Shown piece after piece: positions 32,153 to 39,996 of a stretch of DNA of 39,996 nucleotides. A program made the translations under genes and the position numbers. The DNA lies in contig JAKUPR010000002.1 of assembly GCA_022450585.1 (NCBI GenBank), forward strand, positions 21,409-61,404, in the 5' to 3' direction. The notes below the pieces were generated by a model. The model was not told where the DNA came from. It was given only the letters and a program-made list of their open reading frames with translations, and made no database searches. Position 1 is the first letter of the stretch. Every line of letters begins with the position of its first letter. Source of the stretch: Anaerolineales bacterium (GTDB lineage: Bacteria > Chloroflexota > Anaerolineae > Anaerolineales > UBA11657).

Positions 32153-33583
32153 ATGAGAGACAACAAGATGGAGTCTATGCTTGTAGAGGCAGAAGAGCTG
32201 CGTCGCCAGGTGGGTGGGGATTTTCACGAGAGACTGGTGGAGATAACATATGCTGATGCTGCGCGCATTGCCGACCGTGCAGTCACACGTCCGCAGCAAC
32301 CTCCACGTTTCGATTTGGACCGTACCATCGATCGACTTGTAACTAGCCGTGCATTCGGATTTCCGTTGATGCTCTTGATGCTAACGGTGGTTTTCTGGTT
32401 GACCATTGCTGGTGCAAACGTGCCTTCCAGCATGCTGGCGACTCTGTTTTTGGAAAACTTGCATCCTATACTAAAAACGGGAGCGTCCGCAATCGGCATG
32501 CCCTGGTGGCTAGACGGATTCTTGATTGATGGGGTTTATTTGGCCATGGCATGGGTCATAAGTGTTATGCTTCCGCCGATGGCTATCTTTTTCCCTCTGT
32601 TTACCCTTCTAGAAGATTTTGGCTATCTGCCTCGAGTGGCATTCAACCTAGATAATATTTTTCGGAAATCGGGTGCACATGGCAAGCAGGCGCTTAGTAT
32701 GGCGATGGGTTGGGGGTGTAATGCTGCTGGTGTAATAGCGACGCGTATCATTGACAGCCCACGTGAGCGTCTGATTGCTATTATTACGAATAATTTTGCT
32801 TTGTGCAACGGGCGCTGGCCTACACAAATATTGGTCGCTACCGTGTTTATTGGCGCACTGGTTCCAGCGCATCTAGCGGGTCTTGTCTCTGCTCTCGCTG
32901 TAGTGGCAATTGCAGTTCTGGGTGTCGTCTTAACCTTTGTCGTATCGTGGGGGCTTTCGCGTACTGTACTCAAGGGGGAAGTGTCAACCTTCAGCTTGGA
33001 GTTGCCCCCCTATCGTCCTCCGCGCATTTGGCAGACCATATATACATCACTTATCGATCGCACTATTTTCGTTCTATGGCGCGCAATTCTGTGGGCGGCA
33101 CCGGCAGGTGCGCTAATTTGGATTAGCTCGAATTGGTTCATAGAAGACCTGAGTCTTGCAGAACATATTATCAACACCCTGAATCCGTTTGGCCTGTTTA
33201 TTGGTCTCAACGGGGTAATTCTTCTGGCATATATTCTGGCGATTCCAGCAAACGAGATAATCATTCCAACTATACTTATGCTGACCGTACTCTCGTCGCG
33301 GATGACGTCTATTGGCGCGGGCGCGGGAGTTATGTTTGAACTGGATTCTCTTGGTGCCACGCTCTCTATATTTAACGCTGGTGGATGGACGCTACTGACG
33401 GCGGTAAATCTGATGCTTTTCAGCCTGATTCATAATCCATGTAGTACAACAATTCACACTATCTACAAAGAAACTGGTAGTGCCAAGTGGACTATAGTTT
33501 CTACTTTCCTGCCTGTGGCCATGGGTCTGGCAGCTACATTCTTTGTGGCGCAATTCTGGCGGTTACTCGGCGGAGCAGGTTAG
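32153..33583 (+). CDS. feoB: FeoB C-terminal part: membrane permease domain
   Basis: Membrane half of FeoB, 476 aa. After ~65 residues of cytoplasmic helix ([19 protein letters not shown]...ADRAVTRPQ) come eight or more hydrophobic segments containing the two gate repeats with conserved cysteines: [14 protein letters not shown], and [20 protein letters not shown] near the end. [16 protein letters not shown] is a classic FeoB signature. The frame is identical to that of the upstream GTPase gene, with 30 bases between the stop and ATG, and AGGTGA lies eight bases before the ATG. Independent initiation therefore looks real, and the two products probably reassemble. Confidence 0.9.
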   Translation: MRDNKMESMLVEAEELRRQVGGDFHERLVEITYADAARIADRAVTRPQQPPRFDLDRTIDRLVTSRAFGFPLMLLMLTVVFWLTIAGANVPSSMLATLFLENLHPILKTGASAIGMPWWLDGFLIDGVYLAMAWVISVMLPPMAIFFPLFTLLEDFGYLPRVAFNLDNIFRKSGAHGKQALSMAMGWGCNAAGVIATRIIDSPRERLIAIITNNFALCNGRWPTQILVATVFIGALVPAHLAGLVSALAVVAIAVLGVVLTFVVSWGLSRTVLKGEVSTFSLELPPYRPPRIWQTIYTSLIDRTIFVLWRAILWAAPAGALIWISSNWFIEDLSLAEHIINTLNPFGLFIGLNGVILLAYILAIPANEIIIPTILMLTVLSSRMTSIGAGAGVMFELDSLGATLSIFNAGGWTLLTAVNLMLFSLIHNPCSTTIHTIYKETGSAKWTIVSTFLPVAMGLAATFFVAQFWRLLGGAG

Positions 33584-33605
33584 GGTTCTGGTAGGTCTGA
33601 TAGGT

Positions 33606-34025
33606 TCATTCTCCTATCATCTGCACCACTAGTTCGCGTTTGCGTGGGCGGTTGTCGAAATCAACAAATATAATCTGTTGCCACATTCCCAGAGTTAGTT
33701 TCCCCGATATAAAAGGCACGGTGAGGGAGGGACCGAGTATAGCGGCACGAGAGTGAGCGTGTCCATTGCCATCTCCCCAGCGCGCGTTGTGGGCGTAATG
33801 CCTCGTCGGGCTTGCAATTTCATCGAATAGGCGTCTTAGATCCTGTAAGCATCCATCCTCAAATTCTATTGTGGTCAGTGCTGATGTGGATGATGGGCAG
33901 AAAACATTCACTATACCGTTCCTTAATCCGGATGTGTGCACTAGCTGCGATACTCGGTCGGTAATGTCTTGGGCATCTGTGTGTCCCTGTGTGACCAAGT
34001 CGATAGTCTGCGTGGTTACGCTCAT
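33606..34025 (-). CDS. yjbQ: YjbQ / UPF0047 family protein
   Basis: 139-aa YjbQ-family protein, sometimes annotated as a secondary thiamine-phosphate synthase enzyme because of weak complementation in E. coli. Landmarks are GIVNVFCPSSTSALTTIEFEDG, WGDGNGHAHSRAAILGPS with the conserved His cluster, and LTLGMWQQIIFVDFDNRPRKREL at the C-terminus. MSVTTQTIDLVTQGH is the expected start, 34025; in-frame starts farther up (34064, 34121) add unrelated residues. It converges on feoB with a 22-base gap and lies near an iron-box-like inverted repeat. Confidence 0.9.
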   Translation of the reverse strand: MSVTTQTIDLVTQGHTDAQDITDRVSQLVHTSGLRNGIVNVFCPSSTSALTTIEFEDGCLQDLRRLFDEIASPTRHYAHNARWGDGNGHAHSRAAILGPSLTVPFISGKLTLGMWQQIIFVDFDNRPRKRELVVQMIGE

Positions 34026-34111
34026 TGACTGTACTTTTCCATCAATAGTCTCAGTGTAACACATGGTTGGGGATGGAATGTTTGTGGTGTCTTGCTTAAT
34101 TCTGCAATTCA

Positions 34112-34171
34112 GGTGACGCACTCATTCACAATCACTATCAAATGATAATGATTGTGAATGAGTGCGTCACC
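34112..34171. repeat. 23-bp perfect inverted repeat with Fur-box-like centre
   Basis: GGTGACGCACTCATTCACAATCA (34112-34134, first 20 bases shown in other fields only in part) is exactly complementary to 34149-34171. After one mismatch the inner arms TATCA/TGATA continue around an AA loop. Within the right arm, TGATAATGATTGTGA matches the Fur 7-1-7 box (TGATAAT-N-ATTATCA) at 12 of 14 positions, and the complementary left arm at about 11. No U-run follows. It could be an unusual operator between yjbQ and the dsbA-like gene, a small mobile repeat or a structural terminator. Confidence 0.8.
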
Positions 34172-34570
34172 CAGATTATTTGCTTGTGCGTCGTATGCGT
34201 GAGGCTGGAGTGTGCTTCACTCCACAGCCAAGTCACTTTACAATGAATCTTATCTGTATTTGCTGACAATGCTCTGAGTAATCTGAATGTGTGGGCGAGT
34301 ACTGATTTTACCGAGAAGCCACGATACTGCGATCCGGTGCCACGCTCTAGCTTCGCACTTGTAATGATAATAGTGCTTATATTTGGTATTCTAATTATAG
34401 ACTTGCGCTTCCACTCAGCGCATTAGGATACGAGGGTGGCACAGTACTCATGTCTTTGAACGGGCTTTGTCTGTTGGCATGTCGGATGCGTGGAATTTGA
34501 AATCTTGTATGGCAACTTGCTTGTTGTCTCGGTCCGTGCGACAATTGCTCATTGGAGTGTAAAGCACTAT
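34172..34570. other. 399-base gap upstream of the DsbA-like gene
   Basis: No coding sequence or RNA gene is evident. A small imperfect hairpin, GGCT-GGAGTG with CACTCC-(AC)-AGCC, lies at 34203-34229. No convincing promoter for the DsbA-like gene was found here. An in-frame TTG-started extension (34490) is open but lacks recognisable sequence. Confidence 0.4.
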
Positions 34571-35341
34571 ATGAACGATGCCACTGAGCAGGTAGAGGCC
34601 AGCGCGCAGTTGCAATCTACATCTTCTGATACTATCACATTCAGACGCAGTCATTTCTACATCGTTGTGTCTATCCTCATGTTTGCATTGGGGTTGGGGC
34701 TCGGATACTTGCTATGGGGTGAGCGGGCATCTGCTGCTCTGGATGAAATCCCGGCTATAGTTGGAGGGAGCGACAAAGCGGATACGGTGTTGCAGGGCAC
34801 GCGAGAAGCGCCGCAGCGAATAGATGTGAGCCCTGACGATGATCCGTATTACGGACCTCAGGATGCTCCTATAACCATCATCGAATTTAGCGATTTTGAA
34901 TGCCCATATTGTGCTCGTGTCCATCAAGATACTCTTGTCCCACTCTTGGAGAAGTTTCCTCAGCAGGTGCGTTTGGTGTATAGAGATTTCCCGCTAACTA
35001 ATATTCATCCCAACGCGCAACCGGCCGCAGAAGCCGCACAGTGCGCCTTTGCCCAGGGAAAGTTCTGGGAGTTTCATGATGGTATCTTCCGAAATCAATC
35101 GCGGCTAGGAAGTGCAGTGTATTTTGAGCTTGCGGAAAAACTGGGTTTGAATGAGAAGGAGTTTACTACGTGCGTCACTTCTGGAAGGTTTGCGGATGAA
35201 GTTACCCGAGATTTAGATGCAGCACGCGATCTGGGTGTTACTGGGACACCGACTTTTTTCATAAATGGACGACCGATGGTTGGGGCGCAGCCTCTGGAGT
35301 CCTTTGTTTACATTATTGAGGAAGAACTTGCCTTGAAATAA
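34571..35341 (+). CDS. membrane-anchored DsbA-like thiol oxidoreductase
   Basis: Protein of about 256 aa. Residues 28-49 form one transmembrane helix after a Gln/Ser-rich cytoplasmic tail, so the catalytic domain faces outside. The thioredoxin domain has IIEFSDFECPYCARVH with the CPYC active-site cysteines at about 111 and 114. The cis-proline loop GVTGTPTFFINGRPM lies near the C-terminus. YRDFPLTNIHPNA is typical of the DsbA/BdbD group. It forms or shuffles disulfides in exported proteins. The ATG at 34571 (MNDATEQVEAS) is chosen over the earlier open frame. The HdrD-like gene follows 28 bases downstream. Confidence 0.9.
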   Translation: MNDATEQVEASAQLQSTSSDTITFRRSHFYIVVSILMFALGLGLGYLLWGERASAALDEIPAIVGGSDKADTVLQGTREAPQRIDVSPDDDPYYGPQDAPITIIEFSDFECPYCARVHQDTLVPLLEKFPQQVRLVYRDFPLTNIHPNAQPAAEAAQCAFAQGKFWEFHDGIFRNQSRLGSAVYFELAEKLGLNEKEFTTCVTSGRFADEVTRDLDAARDLGVTGTPTFFINGRPMVGAQPLESFVYIIEEELALK

Positions 35342-35369
35342 TCAGAGGCACCGGTTCTGGATTTGATTG

Positions 35370-37373
35370 ATGCTTACTCCAATAGAAAAACTACTTTTTC
35401 TCCTCATCGCTACGCTTTCTTTGGCTCTTAGCTTCCGCAATTTTTCTCTGGTTTTTCAGATAGTGCGTCGCGGTCGCCCTGATTTGGCATTTGATGGTCT
35501 TAGGCAGCGGATAAGGCATGCGCTGCAGGTATACCTTACCCAGTATACGGTCTTGCGCTCGCGCCCGGTCGTCAGTTTGCTGCATACTCTTGTTGCTTGG
35601 AGTTTCACATACTATTTGTTTGTCAACTTGGGAGATGTGTTAGAGGGTTTTATTCCCAATTTTCGTTTTCTGGGTCGTGGCATTGCTGGAGGCATATATC
35701 GACTTGGTGCCGACCTGTTAACCGTGATAGCGTTGGTTGGAGTCACTTTTTTCTTGATTCGGCGTTTTGCCACACCTGCGCTGCAGTTAGTTATCGCAGA
35801 AAATGTGAAGCTGCATCCCAAAGCTAACGTGGGTATGCGTAAGGATTCTCTGATAGTGGGTGTGTTCATATTGATGCATGTGGGATTTCGCTTTGTCGGT
35901 GCTAGCGCTTTGATTGCAGCAGATGGAGCAGATAATTGGCAGCCGTTCGCCTCTTTAGTAGCAACGCTTTGGTCGGGTGTACCTCCTGATTGGTTGGTTT
36001 TACTTGAGCATGTCTCGTGGTGGGTAAGCTTAGGCATGATCTTACTCTTCATTCCATATTTTCCCTATAGCAAACATCTTCATCTGATCATTGCCCCCAT
36101 TAATTACTTGGCGAGTCCTGAGCGTGTCACATTGGGCGCGTTGTCGCCCATGGATTTTGACGATTCTGAGATGACGGAGTTTGGTGTACAAAGGCTTGAG
36201 CAACTGGGCCAGAAGCAATTGCTGGATGCGTTTGCCTGCATAATGTGTAACCGTTGCCAAGATGTTTGTCCGGCATATGTGACTGGCAAAGAGCTTTCGC
36301 CGTCTGCACTTGAAATTAACAAGCGTTATTCTCTGAACAGTGACTTGGTCGCTATGGCGGGTGGAGCCACCTCTGAGCCGATGGTTGGGAACGTCATCAG
36401 CGAATCGGCCCTCTGGGCCTGTACTTCTTGCGGTGCTTGTGTGGATATTTGTCCTGTTGGTAACGAACCGATGTTTGATATTATGGATATGCGTCGCTAT
36501 CAGGTGTTGACTGCGGGAGAGTTCCCAGTTCAACTGCAAAATGCCTTTAATGGCATGGAACGTCAAGGAAACCCTTGGCAGATTAGCGAGAATCGTATGG
36601 CATGGGCCGAGGGCATAGAAGTACCAACTGTTGATGACAACCCGGATTTCGAGTATCTCTACTGGGTGGGATGGGCAGCTAGTTATGAACCGCGCGCGAA
36701 AGAAGTGGCACGCTCATTCGTAAAGATTCTAAATGCAGCAGGTGTCAATTACGCAGTTTTGGGGGCTCGGGAAGTTTGCACTGGAGATACGGCGAGGCGT
36801 ACTGGGAATGAGTATCTCTTTAGTGAGTTGTCTGGCGCCACCATTGAGACGTTGAATGGTGTCGGCGTGCGTAATATTGTGGTTACTTGCCCTCATTGTC
36901 TGCATACTTTGGGTTCTGAATATCCGCAGTTTGGAGCAGATTTTTCTGTGGTCCACCATACCACATTAATCAATCAACTGATTAGCGAGGGAAAATTGAA
37001 GCTTCAGGAAGACGTTGGTGACTCGCATCAAGTAACTTTTCACGATCCATGCTATCTGGGGCGTAACAGTGGCGTGTTTGCCGATCCTCGCGAAGTGTTG
37101 GCAGCTGGACCGGTTGAGATAGTGGAAATGGAACGTACCCGTAGCAATTCCTTTTGTTGTGGTGCGGGTGGTGGACAGATGTGGAAGGAGGAAGAGGATG
37201 GTCACTTTGGAGTCAGCGAGTCTAGATTCCGGGAAGCTGAGAATACCGGTGCGGCAACACTGGCAGTAGGCTGCCCATTCTGCCTCGTTATGATGACCGA
37301 TGCCAACCGAAATACTGGCGAGACTATGCGGGTACGCGATGTAGCTGAGATTGTGGCTGACTCCTTGATTTGA
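35370..37373 (+). CDS. HdrD/FadF-like membrane iron-sulfur oxidoreductase
   Basis: A 667-aa membrane protein. The N-terminal ~230 residues have about six hydrophobic segments of the cytochrome-b/NarI-like type. They are followed by two [4Fe-4S] ferredoxin motifs, CIMCNRCQDVCP and CTSCGACVDICP. Two CCG domains of the HdrD/GlpC type come next (CPHCLHTLGSEYP, HDPCYLGR, FCCGAGGG, GCPFCLVMM), each supplying cysteines for a further cluster. This layout is that of the FadF/EtfQO-like reductases that pass electrons from acyl-CoA dehydrogenase ETF to menaquinone. A heterodisulfide-reductase-type role is the alternative. The ATG at 35370 is preferred over the TTG just upstream. Confidence 0.88.
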   Translation: MLTPIEKLLFLLIATLSLALSFRNFSLVFQIVRRGRPDLAFDGLRQRIRHALQVYLTQYTVLRSRPVVSLLHTLVAWSFTYYLFVNLGDVLEGFIPNFRFLGRGIAGGIYRLGADLLTVIALVGVTFFLIRRFATPALQLVIAENVKLHPKANVGMRKDSLIVGVFILMHVGFRFVGASALIAADGADNWQPFASLVATLWSGVPPDWLVLLEHVSWWVSLGMILLFIPYFPYSKHLHLIIAPINYLASPERVTLGALSPMDFDDSEMTEFGVQRLEQLGQKQLLDAFACIMCNRCQDVCPAYVTGKELSPSALEINKRYSLNSDLVAMAGGATSEPMVGNVISESALWACTSCGACVDICPVGNEPMFDIMDMRRYQVLTAGEFPVQLQNAFNGMERQGNPWQISENRMAWAEGIEVPTVDDNPDFEYLYWVGWAASYEPRAKEVARSFVKILNAAGVNYAVLGAREVCTGDTARRTGNEYLFSELSGATIETLNGVGVRNIVVTCPHCLHTLGSEYPQFGADFSVVHHTTLINQLISEGKLKLQEDVGDSHQVTFHDPCYLGRNSGVFADPREVLAAGPVEIVEMERTRSNSFCCGAGGGQMWKEEEDGHFGVSESRFREAENTGAATLAVGCPFCLVMMTDANRNTGETMRVRDVAEIVADSLI

Positions 37374-37374
37374 C

Positions 37375-39273
37375 ATGCAAATTATTGCGATGAACAAACC
37401 ATTGGCGCATCAGCACTTTATAGCGCTACTAGCGATGCTGATCGTGGCATTCTGGATGAGGTCCTATGCCTTAGGTGCGCAAGAATTGCGCGGCGATGAG
37501 GCCGGATCATGGAATTTCGTTGTGCAAGAATCTGGTCCTATTGCTCTGGTGGAGCGCATAATACGGGAAGGTGATCCTCACCCTCCACTACATCACTGGA
37601 TTTTGCAGGGGTGGGTAAGAATTTTTGGGGACAGTGAATGGGCGCTTCGAACTCCCTCTGCATTTCTTAGCCTCATTCTCGTGTCTCTCGTCTACAAGTT
37701 TGGCGCCAGTGTGGTTTCAGATAAGGTTGGCTTTATTGCAGCCTTGATTACGGCATTGCATCCGTTTCAAATCTGGCTGGCGCAGGACGTGCGCCACATG
37801 TACGAGCTGGCAATAATCTTTGTTCTGTTGGGTACGCTTAAACTCCCGGGTTTGCTGCGAGGGAGTTATCGTGATTGGTGGATATATGTTCTTGCCGGGA
37901 CACTGGCCATGTACAGCCACTATTATGCTATTTTCGGTTTTATGGCGCATAGTGCTTATGTGTTCCTCCGTCGGGATACCAACAGGAAGATTTGGATATG
38001 GGCGTCTTTCTTTGTGGCCATGCTTGTTTCTCCTTGGGCAATAGCTATTATTCCTGTGTACGTGGAAGGGCAGTTAGCTGACCCATCCACTATTTCTTTG
38101 CTGTTCTACCTGAGCCGTATTGCTGCTGATTTTGCCCTGGGACCTGTGGTAATTCCGGCTGTGGCTCTTCCTGTGGCAGGGTTAGGACTGGCACTTGTTG
38201 TGCATGGTGCTGTGTCTATACCTCGGGACAAAAGCAGCGCTTGGCCCGTATTTCTGGTCATATGGCCTTTACTGACACTCGTTGGGATTTACGTTGTTAC
38301 AACTCGACGTGGTACTCTTAATTCTTTCTACTTCTTGGTTTCATTTCCGGCTATTTATGTACTGTTGGCTACTGGATGGTATGCGCTGCTGCGCCGCTCA
38401 CATGGTTTTGTAGCTGCTACTTTTACCGCTCTGATTGCGATTGTGTTGGTTTGTTATGCACTGAGTAATTACTTTTTCGACAATCAATGGAGTAAAAATC
38501 GAGGCTTACGGGATGTGGCAGAAATTCTGAGGTCACATGCACGCGAAGACGATGTCTTTATTGCCAATTTCCCTGATCCATCCCAGGATTATTATCTGCG
38601 GGATGTGATGCTTGACCGCACAATGCTGCCTAAACAGGCGCAATCTACACGTATGGAAACGCGTACTGCCTTGCAGGAATTGGCAGGTAAGTACAGACGT
38701 TTATGGTTCATCCCCATGGAGGCCCTTCAATGGGATGAAGATTCGACTATGTTGGATTTGCTGGATCAAGGTTATGTGCGTGAGGTAGAGTACAAGGTGG
38801 GTAAACTCGAGTTACTTAGATTTGCCAGTGATCCCTGGAGCGTGTCATCTATCCAGGAAGTGGGTGCTGCCTTCGTGGCCGGACCGGAACTAGCACATGT
38901 CCACTTGGCTGTGAACGGTATGGAGGCTACGAAGACTATCTCAGCTGGGGACCGCTTACGCATTTCGTTGGTATGGATGACGTCGATGACTTCAATCGAT
39001 GAAGATTACATAGTGTTCGTACATCTGCTAGATTCCGATGGAATGTTGGTTGCGTCTCACGATGGAACTCCGGTACATGGTATTCGACCCACATCTACTT
39101 GGCTGCCCGGAGAACATGTTGTAGATGTACATATTCTTCAGGTGCCTGTAGTCCTAGACAGTGGACTTCTCACTTTGTCAGTAGGCTTGTATGTGCGGGA
39201 TACAGAGGAACGTCAGAAAACGGTTGGTGGAGGTGACTCTATAGAAGTGTTTGAATACACAGTGGAGAGTTAA
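37375..39273 (+). CDS. GT39 / PMT-like membrane glycosyltransferase
   Basis: A 632-aa protein with about ten or more transmembrane segments and a soluble C-terminal domain. The first luminal loop contains LRGDEAGSWNF with the catalytic Asp-Glu pair typical of ArnT/PMT GT-C enzymes, followed by DPHPPLHHWILQGWVRIFGDSEWALR, the dwelling signature of the GT39/83 family. AQDVRHMYELAIIF and YSHYYAIFGFMAHSAY are also conserved. It transfers sugars from polyprenyl carriers to lipid or protein acceptors outside the cell. The C-terminal ~130 residues (beta-rich) look like a carbohydrate-binding module. The ATG at 37375 lies one base after the preceding stop. Confidence 0.88.
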   Translation: MQIIAMNKPLAHQHFIALLAMLIVAFWMRSYALGAQELRGDEAGSWNFVVQESGPIALVERIIREGDPHPPLHHWILQGWVRIFGDSEWALRTPSAFLSLILVSLVYKFGASVVSDKVGFIAALITALHPFQIWLAQDVRHMYELAIIFVLLGTLKLPGLLRGSYRDWWIYVLAGTLAMYSHYYAIFGFMAHSAYVFLRRDTNRKIWIWASFFVAMLVSPWAIAIIPVYVEGQLADPSTISLLFYLSRIAADFALGPVVIPAVALPVAGLGLALVVHGAVSIPRDKSSAWPVFLVIWPLLTLVGIYVVTTRRGTLNSFYFLVSFPAIYVLLATGWYALLRRSHGFVAATFTALIAIVLVCYALSNYFFDNQWSKNRGLRDVAEILRSHAREDDVFIANFPDPSQDYYLRDVMLDRTMLPKQAQSTRMETRTALQELAGKYRRLWFIPMEALQWDEDSTMLDLLDQGYVREVEYKVGKLELLRFASDPWSVSSIQEVGAAFVAGPELAHVHLAVNGMEATKTISAGDRLRISLVWMTSMTSIDEDYIVFVHLLDSDGMLVASHDGTPVHGIRPTSTWLPGEHVVDVHILQVPVVLDSGLLTLSVGLYVRDTEERQKTVGGGDSIEVFEYTVES

Positions 39274-39297
39274 TGGCAGACGTTTGAATGATTAATG

Positions 39298-39996
39298 TCA
39301 AGTTTTTGTTATGTCCTGTAGAGCTTCGTGAAGCATAGGGTACTTAAAAACGTATCCTTCTGACTGTAATCGTGCTGGCAACGCGCGTTGACCACAAAGC
39401 ACCACGTCGGCCATTTCTCCGAAAAGAATCTGAAACGCGAATCCGGGCACTGCGAACCAAGAAGGTCTTCGCATTGTATGTGCCAGAGCTTTGGTGAATT
39501 CCGCATTCGTCGCGGGTTCTGGGGCTGTTACATTGAAGACGCCCTTCATGTCCTTGTTGTCAATAAGGAAGCGTAAAGCTCCTACTGTGTCGGCGATGTG
39601 AATCCAAGGATAGTATTGGCGACCGCTACCCAGTTTCCCTCCCACGAACATTCGGATTGGCAGTGCCAGTCTGGGTAGGAATCCGCCTTCCATGGTCAAG
39701 TGTAATCCCAAGCGTGCTATAACGTGGCGCACACCGAGCGTTTCCACGGTAGTGCTGGATTCTTCCCAGTCTTGACACACCTCTGAAAAATAATCTGTTC
39801 CGGCAGGATGGGACTCATCTATTGTTTCCTCGCCAAGCGGTCCGTAATAGCCTACTGCGGATGCCTGTACGAAAACGTCCGGTTTCCGTTTTGATGATTC
39901 TATCGCGACTGACAGAACCTTCCCTGTCGTGACTCTGCTAGAGTGGATGAGTTCTTTTTTCTTGTCTGTCCAACGCTGCGGAAGCATTCCGGTTCC
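39298..39996 (-). CDS. TIGR01777-family SDR epimerase, C-terminal part
   Basis: The frame is open to the last base of the window, so the N-terminal Rossmann region is missing. Visible are MLPQRWTDKKKELIHSSR, then FVQASAVGYYG (the catalytic Tyr-containing block of this extended short-chain dehydrogenase group), YPWIHIADTVGALRFLI, and the C-terminal LPARLQSEGYVFKYPMLHEALQ. These match the YfcH/TIGR01777 nucleoside-diphosphate-sugar epimerase-like proteins, whose substrate is unknown. It converges on the GT39 gene with a 24-base gap. Confidence 0.9.
   Translation of the reverse strand, partial: GTGMLPQRWTDKKKELIHSSRVTTGKVLSVAIESSKRKPDVFVQASAVGYYGPLGEETIDESHPAGTDYFSEVCQDWEESSTTVETLGVRHVIARLGLHLTMEGGFLPRLALPIRMFVGGKLGSGRQYYPWIHIADTVGALRFLIDNKDMKGVFNVTAPEPATNAEFTKALAHTMRRPSWFAVPGFAFQILFGEMADVVLCGQRALPARLQSEGYVFKYPMLHEALQDITKT

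Noticed and set aside
1-39996. CRISPR arrays, insertion sequences or prophage genes
   Set aside because: No spaced direct repeats, transposase, integrase or phage structural genes were seen while reading the window.

Overview
The window looks like chromosomal DNA of an uncultivated bacterium, most likely a member of the Chloroflexota (SAR202 / Dehalococcoidia-like). This placement is an inference. It rests on a nearly complete coenzyme F420 tail-assembly cluster with F420-using enzymes, an actinobacterial-style CysM-CysO-Mec-MoeZ cysteine pathway, a Flp-type pilin, C39-like/TPR and LysM/M23 envelope proteins, and no LPS-assembly genes in view. A 16S or marker-gene tree would be needed to settle it. 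I see no insertion sequence, phage module or CRISPR array.

Layout. 1-7.1 kb: the end of a PH-domain membrane protein, peptide deformylase, a minus-strand block (PAP2 phosphatase, MobA-like nucleotidyltransferase, a conserved quinate-dehydrogenase-annotated protein, an EamA transporter), then a family 2 glycosyltransferase, an HNH nuclease and a CofC/MobA-like protein of unknown role. 7.4-12.9 kb, all minus strand: a 58-aa Flp pilin too short for ordinary ORF calling, with its own promoter; the tightly packed HAD phosphatase-rlmN-wecB run; and tRNA-Leu(UAG)-tig-clpP. 13-17.6 kb: a C39-like/TPR protein, then the minus-strand operon cysM-mec-cysO-moeZ, preceded by a strong promoter and a roughly 215-nt highly structured leader ending in a terminator-like hairpin.

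17.7-25.2 kb, plus strand: an amidase, then an operon of ssnA-like amidohydrolase, npdG, cofE, a PPOX-class F420 enzyme, a stand-alone nitroreductase-type dehydro-F420-0 reductase, cofD, cofC and an LLM-class F420 oxidoreductase. The operon is headed by a candidate riboswitch-like leader. Eight bases of the leader are perfectly complementary to the ssnA Shine-Dalgarno region.

25.4-31 kb: a PLP sulfur-amino-acid enzyme, an endonuclease IV-like TIM barrel, a LysM/M23 peptidase and a secreted clan GH-A-like glycosidase. 31-33.6 kb: an iron uptake operon, feoA plus a feoB split in frame by tandem stop codons into G-domain and membrane proteins, driven by a consensus promoter that overlaps a DtxR/IdeR-type operator. 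33.6-40 kb: YjbQ, a large perfect inverted repeat with Fur-box-like centres, a membrane-anchored DsbA-like oxidoreductase, an HdrD/FadF-like membrane Fe-S oxidoreductase, a GT39 glycosyltransferase and a truncated TIGR01777 epimerase.

The points most worth following up are the candidate leader RNA of the ssnA/F420 operon, the structured cysM leader, the CysO carrier with two residues after its Gly-Gly, and the split FeoB.
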